Shown here piece after piece: positions 28,736 to 37,171 of a DNA stretch of 64,000 bases (position 1 is its first letter; the number at the start of each line of letters is the position of its first letter). The stretch spans positions 1,902,001 to 1,966,000 of the forward strand of contig NZ_JAJNAY010000001.1 in NCBI RefSeq assembly GCF_021010565.1, written 5' to 3'. A program made the position numbers and the translations under genes. This DNA is from Chryseobacterium turcicum (lineage in GTDB: Bacteria; Bacteroidota; Bacteroidia; Flavobacteriales; Weeksellaceae). The notes beneath the pieces were generated by a model. The model was not told the DNA's origin. It saw only the letters and a program-made list of their open reading frames with translations, and searched no databases.

Positions 28736-29182
28736 TTAATCTACCATTACTTCACCAGATTTTCTAAAGGTAAAATTCCCATAGATATGTCTTCTTGCAA
28801 AACGGCTCGGCGAATCTGCATTCACCATTTTGATATACGTATTTCTTGGAACACCGATGTATTCAAACATTTTTCCATTCAAGTGCTGAACTTTCAAAAT
28901 TGATTTCTCAAGATAGAAATCAGTAATAATTGAAGTGGTAATTGTTTCTGTGTATTCTTCCTTATATTTTTCCTGCGTTTCAGGGTTGATGCTTACCAAA
29001 AAATGATAGGCTTCAATCACAGATTTGCTTTTTTCTTCTGCAGCCAGTTTCCCTTCTTCATCATTCACAAATTTATCAGGATGCGTATCTTTCATCACAT
29101 TTCTGTAAATTGTTTTCAAGTCTTTCAAAGTAGCAGTATTGTCTACCTCAAGAAGTTTTCTGTAATCACCTATTTTTTTCAT
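28736..29182 (-). CDS. DnaJ-like protein with C-terminal KTSC domain
   Basis: 149 residues from ATG 29182. The N-terminal J domain (about 5-60) contains the HPD tripeptide in MKDTHPDKFVND, needed to stimulate Hsp70 ATPase. The C-terminal part (VQHLNGKMFEYIGVPRNTYIKMVNADSPSRFARRHIYG) is a KTSC domain. J-KTSC proteins are common in Bacteroidota; the client is unknown. Confidence 0.85.
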   Translation of the reverse strand: MKKIGDYRKLLEVDNTATLKDLKTIYRNVMKDTHPDKFVNDEEGKLAAEEKSKSVIEAYHFLVSINPETQEKYKEEYTETITTSIITDFYLEKSILKVQHLNGKMFEYIGVPRNTYIKMVNADSPSRFARRHIYGNFTFRKSGEVMVD

Positions 29183-29310
29183 AACACTTATCCTTATTTT
29201 CGCGGTGCAAAAGTACAAATTTTAATTTAAAAAAACGTAAGTTTTTGATTATTAATTTGTTTTAAAAAAGTAAAAGAATTTTAAAAAGTGGCGGTTTTGT
29301 TTTTTATCAA

Positions 29311-30351
29311 TTAAGGATAGACTGCATTATTGATGTTATTTAAAGCTATCTTAATGAAATTCGGTTTTGTGGCAAATAAAGTATTTTTTCTATTATTCCA
29401 TTGTTCCATTTTATGAATAATTGCATCTACATTATTTACTTTTTCTTTTTCCTTAATATAATCAACAGTAGACAATAATTCAAGTGCAAAATTGGAGTAA
29501 AATCCCGATAAAAATATCTTTGTTGTATCTGCTATTTTTTTATATGCTAGATTTTCATCTTTGTCCAAATATTCCAGAACTTCTTTTTCTGCATCTAATA
29601 ACAATCCTAGTTCTTCAAATGGTTTTTTATCTTTAGAACTGTATCCTGTAATATAGCTTCCATTTAGATGATAAAGCACGTGTTTTACTTTACCAGAATA
29701 AGGACCATAGAAATTTTGCTTATATTCCAATTTAAAAATATCTTTGGCCCCAAATTTTTGTAAAAAATATGCAATTTTTTCAGCAGAAAACTCAGATAAA
29801 AATTCACCATTTTTTACTAAGTCAAACAAAACATATAAAAGCATTGCACGAGCTGGAGTAAGAGAAGTTCGTTCTTTTTTTAATACCTCTATAATTTTAG
29901 TGTTGGGTTCAAAAATTTGAATTTCACAATCTATGTTTTGTAGGTATTTTTTTAAAATTTCCTTTACATTAATCCAGTTAAGACCACCATTTCCAGCTCC
30001 TAAAGGAGGAATGGCAACAGATTTTATTTTATTTTCCTTAATAATGTTTACTAAATCGACTAATCCTTTTTCAATATAAGAATATTCGGAAGGTTTTCTC
30101 CAGCTTGTTTTTGTGGGGAAATTAATTATAATTTTTTTACCCTTTAGAAGTGTTTGTTCTTCAAAGACAAAAAGTTTACCGATACTTATTTCATTGTTTT
30201 TACAAGCTTTTACATATTCTTTATAATTGCCCGGAAATTGATTTTTGAATTGCAAAGCAATACCTTTTCCCATAATACCATCAGTATTAACAGTATTGAC
30301 CAATGCATCTGCATTACTGTCTAATAAATTACCAATCTTATATTGTATCAT
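29311..30351 (-). CDS. darG: DarG-type macrodomain antitoxin
   Basis: A 346-residue protein. The N-terminal macrodomain (about 1-150) shows MIQYKIGNLLDSNADALVNTVNTDGIMGKGIALQFK and IPPLGAGNGGLNW, the ADP-ribose-binding loops of the DarG/ALC1-like group. The C-terminal half (155-346) is the DarT-binding region found in DarG. It removes ADP-ribose from thymidine in DNA and neutralises DarT. Its start lies 2 bases after the darT stop, so both form one operon. Confidence 0.9.
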   Translation of the reverse strand: MIQYKIGNLLDSNADALVNTVNTDGIMGKGIALQFKNQFPGNYKEYVKACKNNEISIGKLFVFEEQTLLKGKKIIINFPTKTSWRKPSEYSYIEKGLVDLVNIIKENKIKSVAIPPLGAGNGGLNWINVKEILKKYLQNIDCEIQIFEPNTKIIEVLKKERTSLTPARAMLLYVLFDLVKNGEFLSEFSAEKIAYFLQKFGAKDIFKLEYKQNFYGPYSGKVKHVLYHLNGSYITGYSSKDKKPFEELGLLLDAEKEVLEYLDKDENLAYKKIADTTKIFLSGFYSNFALELLSTVDYIKEKEKVNNVDAIIHKMEQWNNRKNTLFATKPNFIKIALNNINNAVYP

Positions 30352-30353
30352 GT

Positions 30354-30977
30354 TTAAAAGTAATGTTGAGGTTTAATAACAATTTTGTTTAATTTAATAC
30401 CAAAGGATATTAATTTATCCTGAGCTGCTTTATTGAAACAAATATAACCCAAAATATTATTTAGAGGCAAATCTGCTTCTAATAAAAATTCTGCTTCTTT
30501 TCTTCTTTTTTTGTCTAAGTCATTTTCGTCTCTCCAATCTCTACAATTTATAGTCTCATAATCTAAGATATTATTAATGTTATTTATTTGGTTTTTAGAA
30601 TATTCCGATGTGAAATGATTATTAGCATGTCCGTCAGTAAAAATAAAATTCAAATTTATATCTAAAATTTGTTTTACTGAAGTTACACAATAAATTATAT
30701 CTTCTGGTTTTGTTGGTTTAACCCCATTAAAGCCTTTCTGTATTACATATAGCATTGGAGTTCTTGTTGCAAAATAAAAAGGAATATAATCCCCAATTGT
30801 TTTACCTGAGTTTAGTTGATAATGGTTTCTTGTTGATATAATTGAATTATCCCCGATCGGAATATAATTTTTATTACAATTATTTGAATTTTTATGTGTT
30901 ATTCCATATTTAAGAATATGTGGAATATTCTCAATATGTGTCATACGAAATAGATATATTTTATTTAATTCTGTCAT
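30354..30977 (-). CDS. darT: DarT-type DNA ADP-ribosyltransferase toxin
   Basis: About 207 residues from ATG 30977 (MTELNKIYLFRMTHIENIP); a TTG four codons upstream is less likely. DarT hallmarks: YLFRMTHIENIPHILKYGI at the NAD site, DYIPFYFATRTPMLY, the catalytic Arg/Glu context RRKEAEFLLEADLPL. DarT modifies thymidine bases on single-stranded DNA using NAD and blocks replication; DarTG acts in phage defence. Toxin first, antitoxin second is the standard order. Confidence 0.92.
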   Translation of the reverse strand: MTELNKIYLFRMTHIENIPHILKYGITHKNSNNCNKNYIPIGDNSIISTRNHYQLNSGKTIGDYIPFYFATRTPMLYVIQKGFNGVKPTKPEDIIYCVTSVKQILDINLNFIFTDGHANNHFTSEYSKNQINNINNILDYETINCRDWRDENDLDKKRRKEAEFLLEADLPLNNILGYICFNKAAQDKLISFGIKLNKIVIKPQHYF

Positions 30978-31025
30978 TAAAGATTTCAATTAACGCTAAT
31001 TTACAAAAATTTTAGACAAAAAACA

Positions 31026-31146
31026 GGAGCCCCAAAAGCCTCCCGAAAAAATAAATATCAATAAATTAAAGCGTCTCCAAAGCAAACGCCTCACTCATCT
31101 CCCTCGAAGCTTCCACCATCGCTTTTTCTGTTTCATTCCAAACAAA
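31026..31146 (-). pseudogene. 3' remnant of a lost gene with its terminator
   Basis: From about 31146 down to the TAA at 31066-31068 the minus strand reads WNETEKAMVEASREMSEAF then ALETL-stop. It is followed by a hairpin (GGGAGGC/GGGGCTCC, about 31026-31047) and T run, like a real gene end. The upstream part is replaced by a palindrome. GC and codon use are higher than in the surroundings. Parent gene not recognised. Confidence 0.5.
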
Positions 31147-31175
31147 CCTAATGGGTTTTAAAACCCGTTAGGTTT
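31144..31175. repeat. 32-bp near-perfect palindrome
   Basis: AAACCTAATGGGTTTT joined to AAAACCCGTTAGGTTT; one mismatch in 16 pairs. It abuts the gene remnant at its broken end, so it may mark an insertion or deletion point. Confidence 0.75.
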
Positions 31176-31242
31176 ACTTAGAAATCTATGGTTTTATCAA
31201 TATCGGCGACAGTTAAAACAAGATGGTCAATATTGTTTATTT

Positions 31243-31921
31243 TCATTTTCTTAGTTTTAAAACTCCCTTTTCATAAATATATTCAGTATCATTATTTTTA
31301 ATCTTAATATCTTCGTTTCCGGGTTTTAGCAAAAGAGAATCTAAAATGAATGGCATTTTTCTTTTCGTAAATTTTAAGAACATCAGTCATTGAGGTTTCC
31401 ATATCAAAAGGTTCTAAATCAATATTTCCAACGTATTTTACAGAATTGTTTTCATGTAAAAAAACTTCGCCACCGAAAAAATACTCAAATGCCAATTGAC
31501 AAACGATTAAAACTTTATCGTCTATTTTATTTTTGTAAAAATGAGGTTGGTACAGATATGTATCTCCGCTACCTTGCCCTTTAAAAATAATTTCATTTTT
31601 ATTATTTAACACCAAAAGTCTTTGTCCGTTATCTTTTTCTGTATCGGGAACAACGGTTTTGCCGTCTACAGGATTATAATATCCCGTCACAAATTTGTTC
31701 TGATTGTAAGAATAAGAGCTTATCACCTCAAATCCTTTTATCTTTACATTAGAAATACTGTCTGGTTTAAATTCTAAGTAATCAATTTCTGAATCTGAAT
31801 TTTTTACATCAATATTTACATTTTCTGGTTTAGAAGTTTGAACTGATGATGCTTTCTCTGATTCTTTAGTGCAATGAACTAAAGCTAATGAGCATAATGA
31901 GATTAAGAAGTATGTTTTCAT
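31243..31921 (-). pseudogene. Lipoprotein gene with a single-base frameshift
   Basis: Starts MKTYFLISLCSLALVHCTKES, a lipoprotein signal with lipobox Cys. The frame holds to KIYEKK near 31361, then ends early at 31304. Dropping one T from the T5 run at 31356-31360 gives a smooth continuation MPFILDSLLLKPGNEDIKIK to a TGA at 31243-31245. So the full protein would be about 225 residues. Function not recognised. Confidence 0.65.
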
Positions 31922-32036
31922 TTTTATTTAATCAATTTTTGTGTTTTTTCAATTTTAAAAGCCGAAAAAATATTTAAAACTTAAAAATAAAATAATTAAA
32001 GTAAAATTTTGTTTCATTTTTTGCAATTAGTTTGAA

Positions 32037-32609
32037 TTATTCTGTATCAATATAGGTCAATTTTGCCCCTTTTATAAACTCTTCCAGCGAAATGTCTTTC
32101 GTTGATTTATCATTCATTAATTCAAAAAGATACATGGTGGTGGTATTTAATCTGATGTCTTTTATCAATATTTTAAATCTCTTTGTTTTAAGAGTTGAAC
32201 TTAAAAAAGGCAACTCAGAAGTGTTGCTCAACTTGATATTATTCACATCAAAAGAAGCTCTTGGGTCTTTCTGAAGTTTCAAAAATCTTTTTTGTGTTTT
32301 ATCGGTTGATTCATCGAGAAACTTTTGCATCTGATAATCGGTTAAAAGTTGAGGATAAATGAGACCTTCTTTCAGAATTGTAGCAGTAATTTTATCTGCT
32401 TTGTCATAATAAACCGTTTTATTGTCAAACTGTATTACATTATCTTTTACAAGAATTTTCCCTGCAAATTTTTTATAGCTTTTCTTTTTATAATCGTTTT
32501 TAAAGTGCTCAACTAAGGCTTGGTCTTTTGCGTTAAGCTTCTCATTTTTCTGAGCAAGAAAGTTGGAAGAGAGCAATATTGAAAGACCAATGGTGAATAT
32601 AAATTTCAT
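32037..32609 (-). CDS. Exported hypothetical protein
   Basis: A 190-residue protein with a signal peptide (MKFIFTIGLSILLSSNFLAQ) and a mixed, lysine-rich remainder. No recognised motif or family. It and the preceding lipoprotein gene run in the same direction but 115 bases apart. Confidence 0.65.
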   Translation of the reverse strand: MKFIFTIGLSILLSSNFLAQKNEKLNAKDQALVEHFKNDYKKKSYKKFAGKILVKDNVIQFDNKTVYYDKADKITATILKEGLIYPQLLTDYQMQKFLDESTDKTQKRFLKLQKDPRASFDVNNIKLSNTSELPFLSSTLKTKRFKILIKDIRLNTTTMYLFELMNDKSTKDISLEEFIKGAKLTYIDTE

Positions 32610-32670
32610 AATAAGTAGGTTTTAGTTGGTGGTTGATAATTTGAGATTCAATGTTTTAGACATGATGTTT

Positions 32671-32820
32671 TTTTTAACCGCAAAAGTGACAAAAGATTTT
32701 ATAATGGATAAGTCATCCAAAAGCTAACAAAACAAGTGATTAAGTAAAAAAAAGCATTTTGTAAACTTTTGAACTTCTCTTTTTTCAATCATTTCTTTTG
32801 ATTCTTTTGAGGTTAAAAAG
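32671..32820 (+). repeat. MITE-like element, copy 1
   Basis: Begins TTTTAACCGCAAAAG and ends CTTTTGAGGTTAAAA, about 150 bp; internal sequence (CAAAAGATTTTATAA ... TTCAATCATTTCTTTTGATT) is shared with copies at 34509 and 38339. No coding content. Confidence 0.8.
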
Positions 32821-32886
32821 TGATTTTAAGTTTTTGTAATATGTTAAAATTCAATGTCTTAAATTCTAATAAAATATAATTTAACT

Positions 32887-33468
32887 TTACAGAATATTCT
32901 TCAGACGAAGATGTTGCAAAAGCATAATGGTTTTGGCATCTTTTATTTCGCCATTATCAATCATAGAAAGAGTTTTATTAAATTCAAGTTCTAAAACTTC
33001 TATATTTTCTCCTTCTTCTTCTAATCCGCCACCATCATTTATTTTCATATCATCAGAGTATTCAGCGATAAAAAAATGCAAAATTTCGGTGACTGAACCG
33101 GGAGACATATATGCTTCAAAAATCTTTTCAACTTTAGATATTTTATAGCCCGTTTCTTCTACAGTTTCTCTTTTAATGCAATCTTCGGGATTATCGTTGT
33201 CTAATAAACCGGCACAAGCTTCAATCAGCATTCCCGTAGAATTTCCATTGATGTAAGTGGGAAGGCGAAATTGTCTCGTTAAAATCACATTTTTGGAGGT
33301 TGTATTATATAGCAAAATAACAGCTCCGTTTCCTCTGTCATACGCTTCTCTGCTTTGGGTTTCGGTCTCTCCGTTTTCTTTTTTAATATTGAAAGTCACT
33401 TTCTTTAAAGTGTACCAGTTCTCAGATAAAATCTCTGTTTTTTCAATATTTACCTTTGTCTCTCGCAT
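32887..33468 (-). CDS. nudK: GDP-mannose pyrophosphatase-like NUDIX hydrolase
   Basis: A 193-residue NUDIX protein. The Nudix box is AGLLDNDNPEDCIKRETVEE followed by TGY, giving the REx2EE metal site. The pattern MRETKVNIEKTEILSENWYTL at the N-terminus and YMSPGSVTEILHFFIAEY are typical of NudK. It hydrolyses GDP-mannose and related nucleotide sugars to NMP and sugar phosphate. The exact substrate is inferred from family resemblance. Confidence 0.85.
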   Translation of the reverse strand: MRETKVNIEKTEILSENWYTLKKVTFNIKKENGETETQSREAYDRGNGAVILLYNTTSKNVILTRQFRLPTYINGNSTGMLIEACAGLLDNDNPEDCIKRETVEETGYKISKVEKIFEAYMSPGSVTEILHFFIAEYSDDMKINDGGGLEEEGENIEVLELEFNKTLSMIDNGEIKDAKTIMLLQHLRLKNIL

Positions 33469-33486
33469 TCTATATTTTTATTATAT

Positions 33487-33548
33487 TCTCGCTAATTATG
33501 CAGATTTAGAAGATTAAAAAATCAGCTTAATCCGTAAAATCAGCGAGA
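33487..33548. repeat. Palindromic TCTCGC element, copy 1
   Basis: TCTCGCTAATTATGCAGATT ... AAAATCAGCGAGA, a degenerate long inverted repeat. A better-preserved copy lies at 37051-37124. Confidence 0.65.
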
Positions 33549-33557
33549 TAAACTGTT

Positions 33558-34472
33558 TTAAATTTCATTATTTTTCAGCAAATCCTCCAAAGTCATTTTC
33601 AAATCAGGAAATTGAAACTCAAAACCTGCTTTCTCTATTTTCTCTGATGAAGCTCTAGAACCTTCCAGCAAAGCGTCTGCCAATTCTCCAAATATCAATT
33701 TTAAAATAAATGATGGGACATTCGGCATCAACAAAGACTTCTTTAAAACCTTCGCAATTAACTTCGTTAAATTTTCATTGGTTGTATGTTGTGGAGACGA
33801 AGCATTATAAGCACCATCAATTTCATGATTTTTTAAAACGAACTCATAAATCCCACAAATATCATCCACATGAATCCATGGCATATATTGTTTTCCGCTT
33901 CCGATGGGTGAGCCAATCCCGAATTGTATTGGGGGCATCATTTTTGCCAATGCGCCGTCATTTTTATCAAGAACAACGGCAGTTCTTATTTTTACCACTC
34001 TTTCTGCGATATTTTGTTCTTTAAATTCATCAGCCGCTTTCTCCCAAACCACGACAACTTCACTCAGAAAATCATTTCCGGAAGCATCATTTTCAGTGAA
34101 AATTTTATCGGTTGTTTTGGTTCCGTAAAAATTAATTCCGGAAGCTGAAATAAAAGATTTGAGCTTTATGTTTTTCTTTTTTAAAGTATTTAAAATCAAT
34201 TTTGCCGAATTTACCCTACTTGAAATCAGTTCTTTTTTTCGGTCTTGTGTCCAACGTTTTTCAGAAATATTGGCTCCTGCAAGATGAATAATATGGCTTA
34301 CGTTTTCGAATGCTTGCTCATCTATCGTATTATTTTCAAGATTCCATTCAAACTCATTTTCGGCTTTCTTTTTTCTGGTTAAGAAGCGTACTGTATAGTC
34401 TTTTTCAATTTTTTTTGAAAGCTCCCTTGCAATTGCTCCGCTTGCACCGGTAATTAATACAATTTCTTTCAT
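33558..34472 (-). CDS. TIGR01777-type NAD(P)-binding SDR epimerase-like protein
   Basis: A 304-residue extended SDR. The Rossmann motif is VLITGASGAIARELS, then HLAGANISEKRW, which is the signature of the TIGR01777 family (YfcH-like), and a C-terminal DUF1731-like end (VPSFILKLIFGELADALLEG). The reaction of this family is not established. Confidence 0.88.
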   Translation of the reverse strand: MKEIVLITGASGAIARELSKKIEKDYTVRFLTRKKKAENEFEWNLENNTIDEQAFENVSHIIHLAGANISEKRWTQDRKKELISSRVNSAKLILNTLKKKNIKLKSFISASGINFYGTKTTDKIFTENDASGNDFLSEVVVVWEKAADEFKEQNIAERVVKIRTAVVLDKNDGALAKMMPPIQFGIGSPIGSGKQYMPWIHVDDICGIYEFVLKNHEIDGAYNASSPQHTTNENLTKLIAKVLKKSLLMPNVPSFILKLIFGELADALLEGSRASSEKIEKAGFEFQFPDLKMTLEDLLKNNEI

Positions 34473-34508
34473 CTATTTTTTAGATTATTTTTTTTAATAC
34501 CTGCTATT

Positions 34509-34650
34509 TTTTAACCGCAAAAGCAACAAAAGATTTTATGACGGAATAAGTTATTCAAAAGCTAACAAAAAATAACGTAAACTTTTATATTTTGGAAACT
34601 TTTGAATTTCTATTTTTCAATCATTTCTTTTGATTCTTTTGCGGTTAAAA
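34509..34650 (+). repeat. MITE-like element, copy 2
   Basis: TTTTAACCGCAAAAG at the left and CTTTTGCGGTTAAAA at the right: perfect 15-bp terminal inverted repeats. Same direction as copy 1. Confidence 0.85.
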
Positions 34651-34683
34651 TTATATTTTTAATTTTTTTATCACGTATCAAAA

Positions 34684-35022
34684 CTAATTTTTTACGATTA
34701 AAACGTAATCTTCTTCCAGTATTTTATAACCTTGGTCGTACACAAACATGTATTCCGAACCGTTTTTATATACTTTTATGTTGGTGAAATAATTAAAATC
34801 AAAACCTAAGCCATCCAATTTTGACTTTGTAATTTTGGTTTTTCCTTCGATATTGATTTCACTCAGAATGCGATAATTTTTACGGAGTTTATTATTTACA
34901 TTCCGCATCAGATTGCTCGAATCTTTATTCTGATTATTGTTGTAAGCATTTCTGCAAGAGTCGTTACAGAATTTTTTGTCGGACCTTCCGATAATTTTTT
35001 CTCCGCATTCAATACATTCCAT
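34684..35022 (-). CDS. Small zinc-ribbon protein
   Basis: A 112-residue protein opening MECIECGEKIIGRSDKKFC then NDSCRNAYNN, a four-Cys treble-clef zinc site (CxxC ... C-x3-C) of the kind found in DUF2116-like proteins. The remaining 75 residues are not recognised. It lies 5 bases from the HPP gene and is probably co-transcribed with it. Confidence 0.75.
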   Translation of the reverse strand: MECIECGEKIIGRSDKKFCNDSCRNAYNNNQNKDSSNLMRNVNNKLRKNYRILSEINIEGKTKITKSKLDGLGFDFNYFTNIKVYKNGSEYMFVYDQGYKILEEDYVLIVKN

Positions 35023-35027
35023 GATAA

Positions 35028-35657
35028 TTAATTTTTCAAATGATGTTTGTGTTTTTTCTTTAGCAATTTTATAAATCTGCTGTGAGTAGGGTAGCTTCTG
35101 TTTTTAGTCATATTGTTAAAAACCAAAGCGACTAAAAGTAAGATAAGACAACCCGACAGAACAGGTGAAAGTACGTACCAATATCCTAATTCAGGAATTT
35201 TTCCTGTGGAACTGACTGCAATTAAAGCTGTTGCGCCTCCCGGTGGATGAAGAGTTTTTGTGTATTGCATGGCAACAATAGAAAAAGCAACGGCAAGAGG
35301 TGCAGAGATCCAGATAATATCGGGAACAATTTTAAAAACAGTAACTCCGATTAATGCAGAAATAACATGACCTCCAACAAAATTTCTCGGCTGAGCGAGC
35401 GGACTTTGAATGGCTCCATAAATCAAAACACAAGAGGCTCCGAATGAACCGATTAAGAAAATATTTTCCTGTTTAAATAAATATTGGGACTGCAGGAAAG
35501 CAATCACTCCAATTCCAACAAATGCTCCTAAAAAAGACCAAAAATGTTCTTTATAATCAATAAGAGTTTCTTTATAAATAACATATTTTGAAACTCTGAG
35601 CGTTCTTTTGAAAGTTTTTTTCACGATAAATTTATTTGAAGGTGAAAGATACAACAT
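35028..35657 (-). CDS. HPP family membrane protein
   Basis: About 209 residues with four to five transmembrane segments. Contains the family motif around LHPPGGATALIAVSS and SPLAQPRNFVGGHVISALIG. HPP proteins are integral membrane proteins, linked in cyanobacteria and plants to nitrite transport; here the role is unknown. The start is uncertain: ATG 35657 or GTG 35624, which gives VKKTFKRTLRVSKYV and looks equally natural. Confidence 0.8.
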   Translation of the reverse strand: MLYLSPSNKFIVKKTFKRTLRVSKYVIYKETLIDYKEHFWSFLGAFVGIGVIAFLQSQYLFKQENIFLIGSFGASCVLIYGAIQSPLAQPRNFVGGHVISALIGVTVFKIVPDIIWISAPLAVAFSIVAMQYTKTLHPPGGATALIAVSSTGKIPELGYWYVLSPVLSGCLILLLVALVFNNMTKNRSYPTHSRFIKLLKKKHKHHLKN

Positions 35658-35776
35658 ATCCGTTTGTAAGCGGTTGTGATTTAACTGCAAAAGAAACTAT
35701 AGAATTATTTGGCTTTAAAGAATGCGTGAATTTTAAACGCAATGTTCGCAAGATTAATTTATATAAAATGAAAACA

Positions 35777-35856
35777 TTTTCCGTTCGCAAGGACACTTCG
35801 TTCAGCAAAGGTAAATTGCGTTTTTCGCTGAGTGGAACGCCTTTGCGGACGGAAAA
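35777..35856. repeat. Long imperfect inverted repeat
   Basis: TTTTCCGTTCGCAAGG (35777-35792) pairs with CCTTTGCGGACGGAAAA (35840-35856) around a 47-nt interior that can itself fold partly. The surrounding 35700-35920 stretch also holds short GCGTTAAA-type motifs and no convincing gene. Confidence 0.6.
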
Positions 35857-35999
35857 ATATCCTCAAACAATTTAAAAAAAATCTTTGCGCTCATTGCGTT
35901 AAATAAATAATTATGTTTAAATCAATATATAAAATCTCTTTTACAGTTTGAAAACAAAAGATTTTTATTTTCCAAAAAAAAGTCTCACATTTGCGGCAT

Positions 36000-36085
36000 T
36001 AATGGGGTGCTGCATATTGCGGCTGAGATGATACCCGGGAAGTTTTTCCACACCTGATTCGGATAATGCCGACGTAGGGATTTTT
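36000..36085 (+). promoter_or_regulatory. TPP riboswitch (THI box)
   Basis: The conserved blocks appear in order: TGGGGTGC, GGCTGAGATGATACCCGG, ACCTGATTCGGATAATGCC, then GACGTAGGGA. This is the thiamine pyrophosphate aptamer. It sits about 40 bases before the transporter gene, so TPP should lower transporter expression. Confidence 0.93.
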
Positions 36086-36127
36086 ATAATTTATCATCTC
36101 ATCATTTAATTTATATAAGTTAATTTG

Positions 36128-36721
36128 ATGCAGGACTTTTTACAACATACCACCTGGCAAGAATGGTTGGGTGTCTTCTTCTCAGTATTTCAGGTTTTAT
36201 TAGCCCGAAAAAACAATTCAAACAATTATCTTTTTGGGATTGCCGGAATTTCACTTTCGCTTTATGTAATGTTTTATGCAAAGCTTTATGCAGAATTTAC
36301 TTTAAATCTTTACTATTTGGTAATGAGTATCTACGGATTACTTTATTGGAAGTTTGGAAAAAGAAAATCTGAAACCGTTATTTCCGAAACGACGAATCAG
36401 GAAAAATTAATCACTGCAGGAATTGTGGTTGGAACTTTCAGTCTTTTCTGGGTTTTTCTTACCCATTTTACCGATTCTGATGTTCCGATTTTGGATTCCT
36501 TAGTGAGTGCTTTTGCTTGGGCAGGAATGTGGTTGATGGCTCGAAGAAAAATTGAAAACTGGATTTTACTGAATATGAGCAACATTATTGCAATTCCGTT
36601 GTTGATTCATAAAGGTCTTTATTTGTACGCAGCTTTGACGGTTTTCTTATTTATCGTTGCTATTTCAGGGTATTTGGAATGGCGGAAAAATATTAAATCT
36701 AAATTGGTTTCTGTAACTTAA
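36128..36721 (+). CDS. pnuT: PnuT-type thiamine transporter (PnuC family)
   Basis: A 197-residue membrane protein with about seven hydrophobic segments and PnuC-family features (LYYLVMSIYGLLYWKFGK; MWLMARRKIENWILLNMSNI). PnuC proteins move vitamin precursors by facilitated diffusion; control by a TPP riboswitch marks this one as the thiamine member. ATG 36128 is preferred over the adjacent TTG. No thiamine kinase is next to it. Confidence 0.88.
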   Translation: MQDFLQHTTWQEWLGVFFSVFQVLLARKNNSNNYLFGIAGISLSLYVMFYAKLYAEFTLNLYYLVMSIYGLLYWKFGKRKSETVISETTNQEKLITAGIVVGTFSLFWVFLTHFTDSDVPILDSLVSAFAWAGMWLMARRKIENWILLNMSNIIAIPLLIHKGLYLYAALTVFLFIVAISGYLEWRKNIKSKLVSVT

Positions 36722-36776
36722 TCAGGTTGATGTTTAATTTTTTAACGCAAAGTTTTAATTTTATTAGCGTGGTTTT

Positions 36777-36822
36777 TTAAGGAGCAAAGATGGTGACAAG
36801 TCGCTTGATGAAGCTTGAAAAC
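36777..36822. repeat. Copy 2 of the short dispersed repeat
   Basis: AAGGAGCAAAGATGGTGACA with AGTCGCTTGATGAAGCTT and GAAAAC, matching 12-56. Confidence 0.5.
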
Positions 36823-36843
36823 GGGGAGCTTAAAATTAATTTT

Positions 36844-36995
36844 ATGAATGTCCGTAATTAATAACAACTTAATTTTTAAAAGTTTGTTTATCATTTCGCA
36901 GAATCTAAACTGATTTGTTTTCAGTGTGTTGAGATTCCTCTGGAATGACAAAACGACTGCTGATTTTAGCGTTATGCTTAAAGGCTGACATTCAC
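36844..36995 (+). repeat. 152-bp direct repeat, copy a
   Basis: Starts ATGAATGTCCGTAATTAATA and ends TAGCGTTATGCTTAAAG plus ATTCAC. About 90 percent identical by eye to 38977-39129. No ORF. Confidence 0.85.
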
Positions 36996-37050
36996 TTAAT
37001 TTAAATTCTGTATGATTGGCTTCTGATTTTTTTCAATCAGTTTTTTTAAT

Positions 37051-37124
37051 TCTCGCAGATTGTACAGATTTAGCAGATTAAAAACAGCAGAAATTAATCT
37101 GCTAAATCAGCAAAATCTGCGAGA
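37051..37124. repeat. Palindromic TCTCGC element, copy 2
   Basis: TCTCGCAGATT and TTTAGCAGATTAA pair with TTAATCTGCTAAA and AATCTGCGAGA: a 74-bp hairpin-forming element directly upstream of the acyl-CoA dehydrogenase-like gene. It resembles 33487-33548. Confidence 0.75.
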
Positions 37125-37171
37125 TGAATTATTTTCATTTAAATTTAAACAAACTCTAAGAGTTTTAAAAT

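Noticed and set aside
35636..35875. 79-residue plus-strand frame opposite the HPP gene
   Set aside because: It crosses the HPP start region and the long inverted repeat, with no protein-like character.
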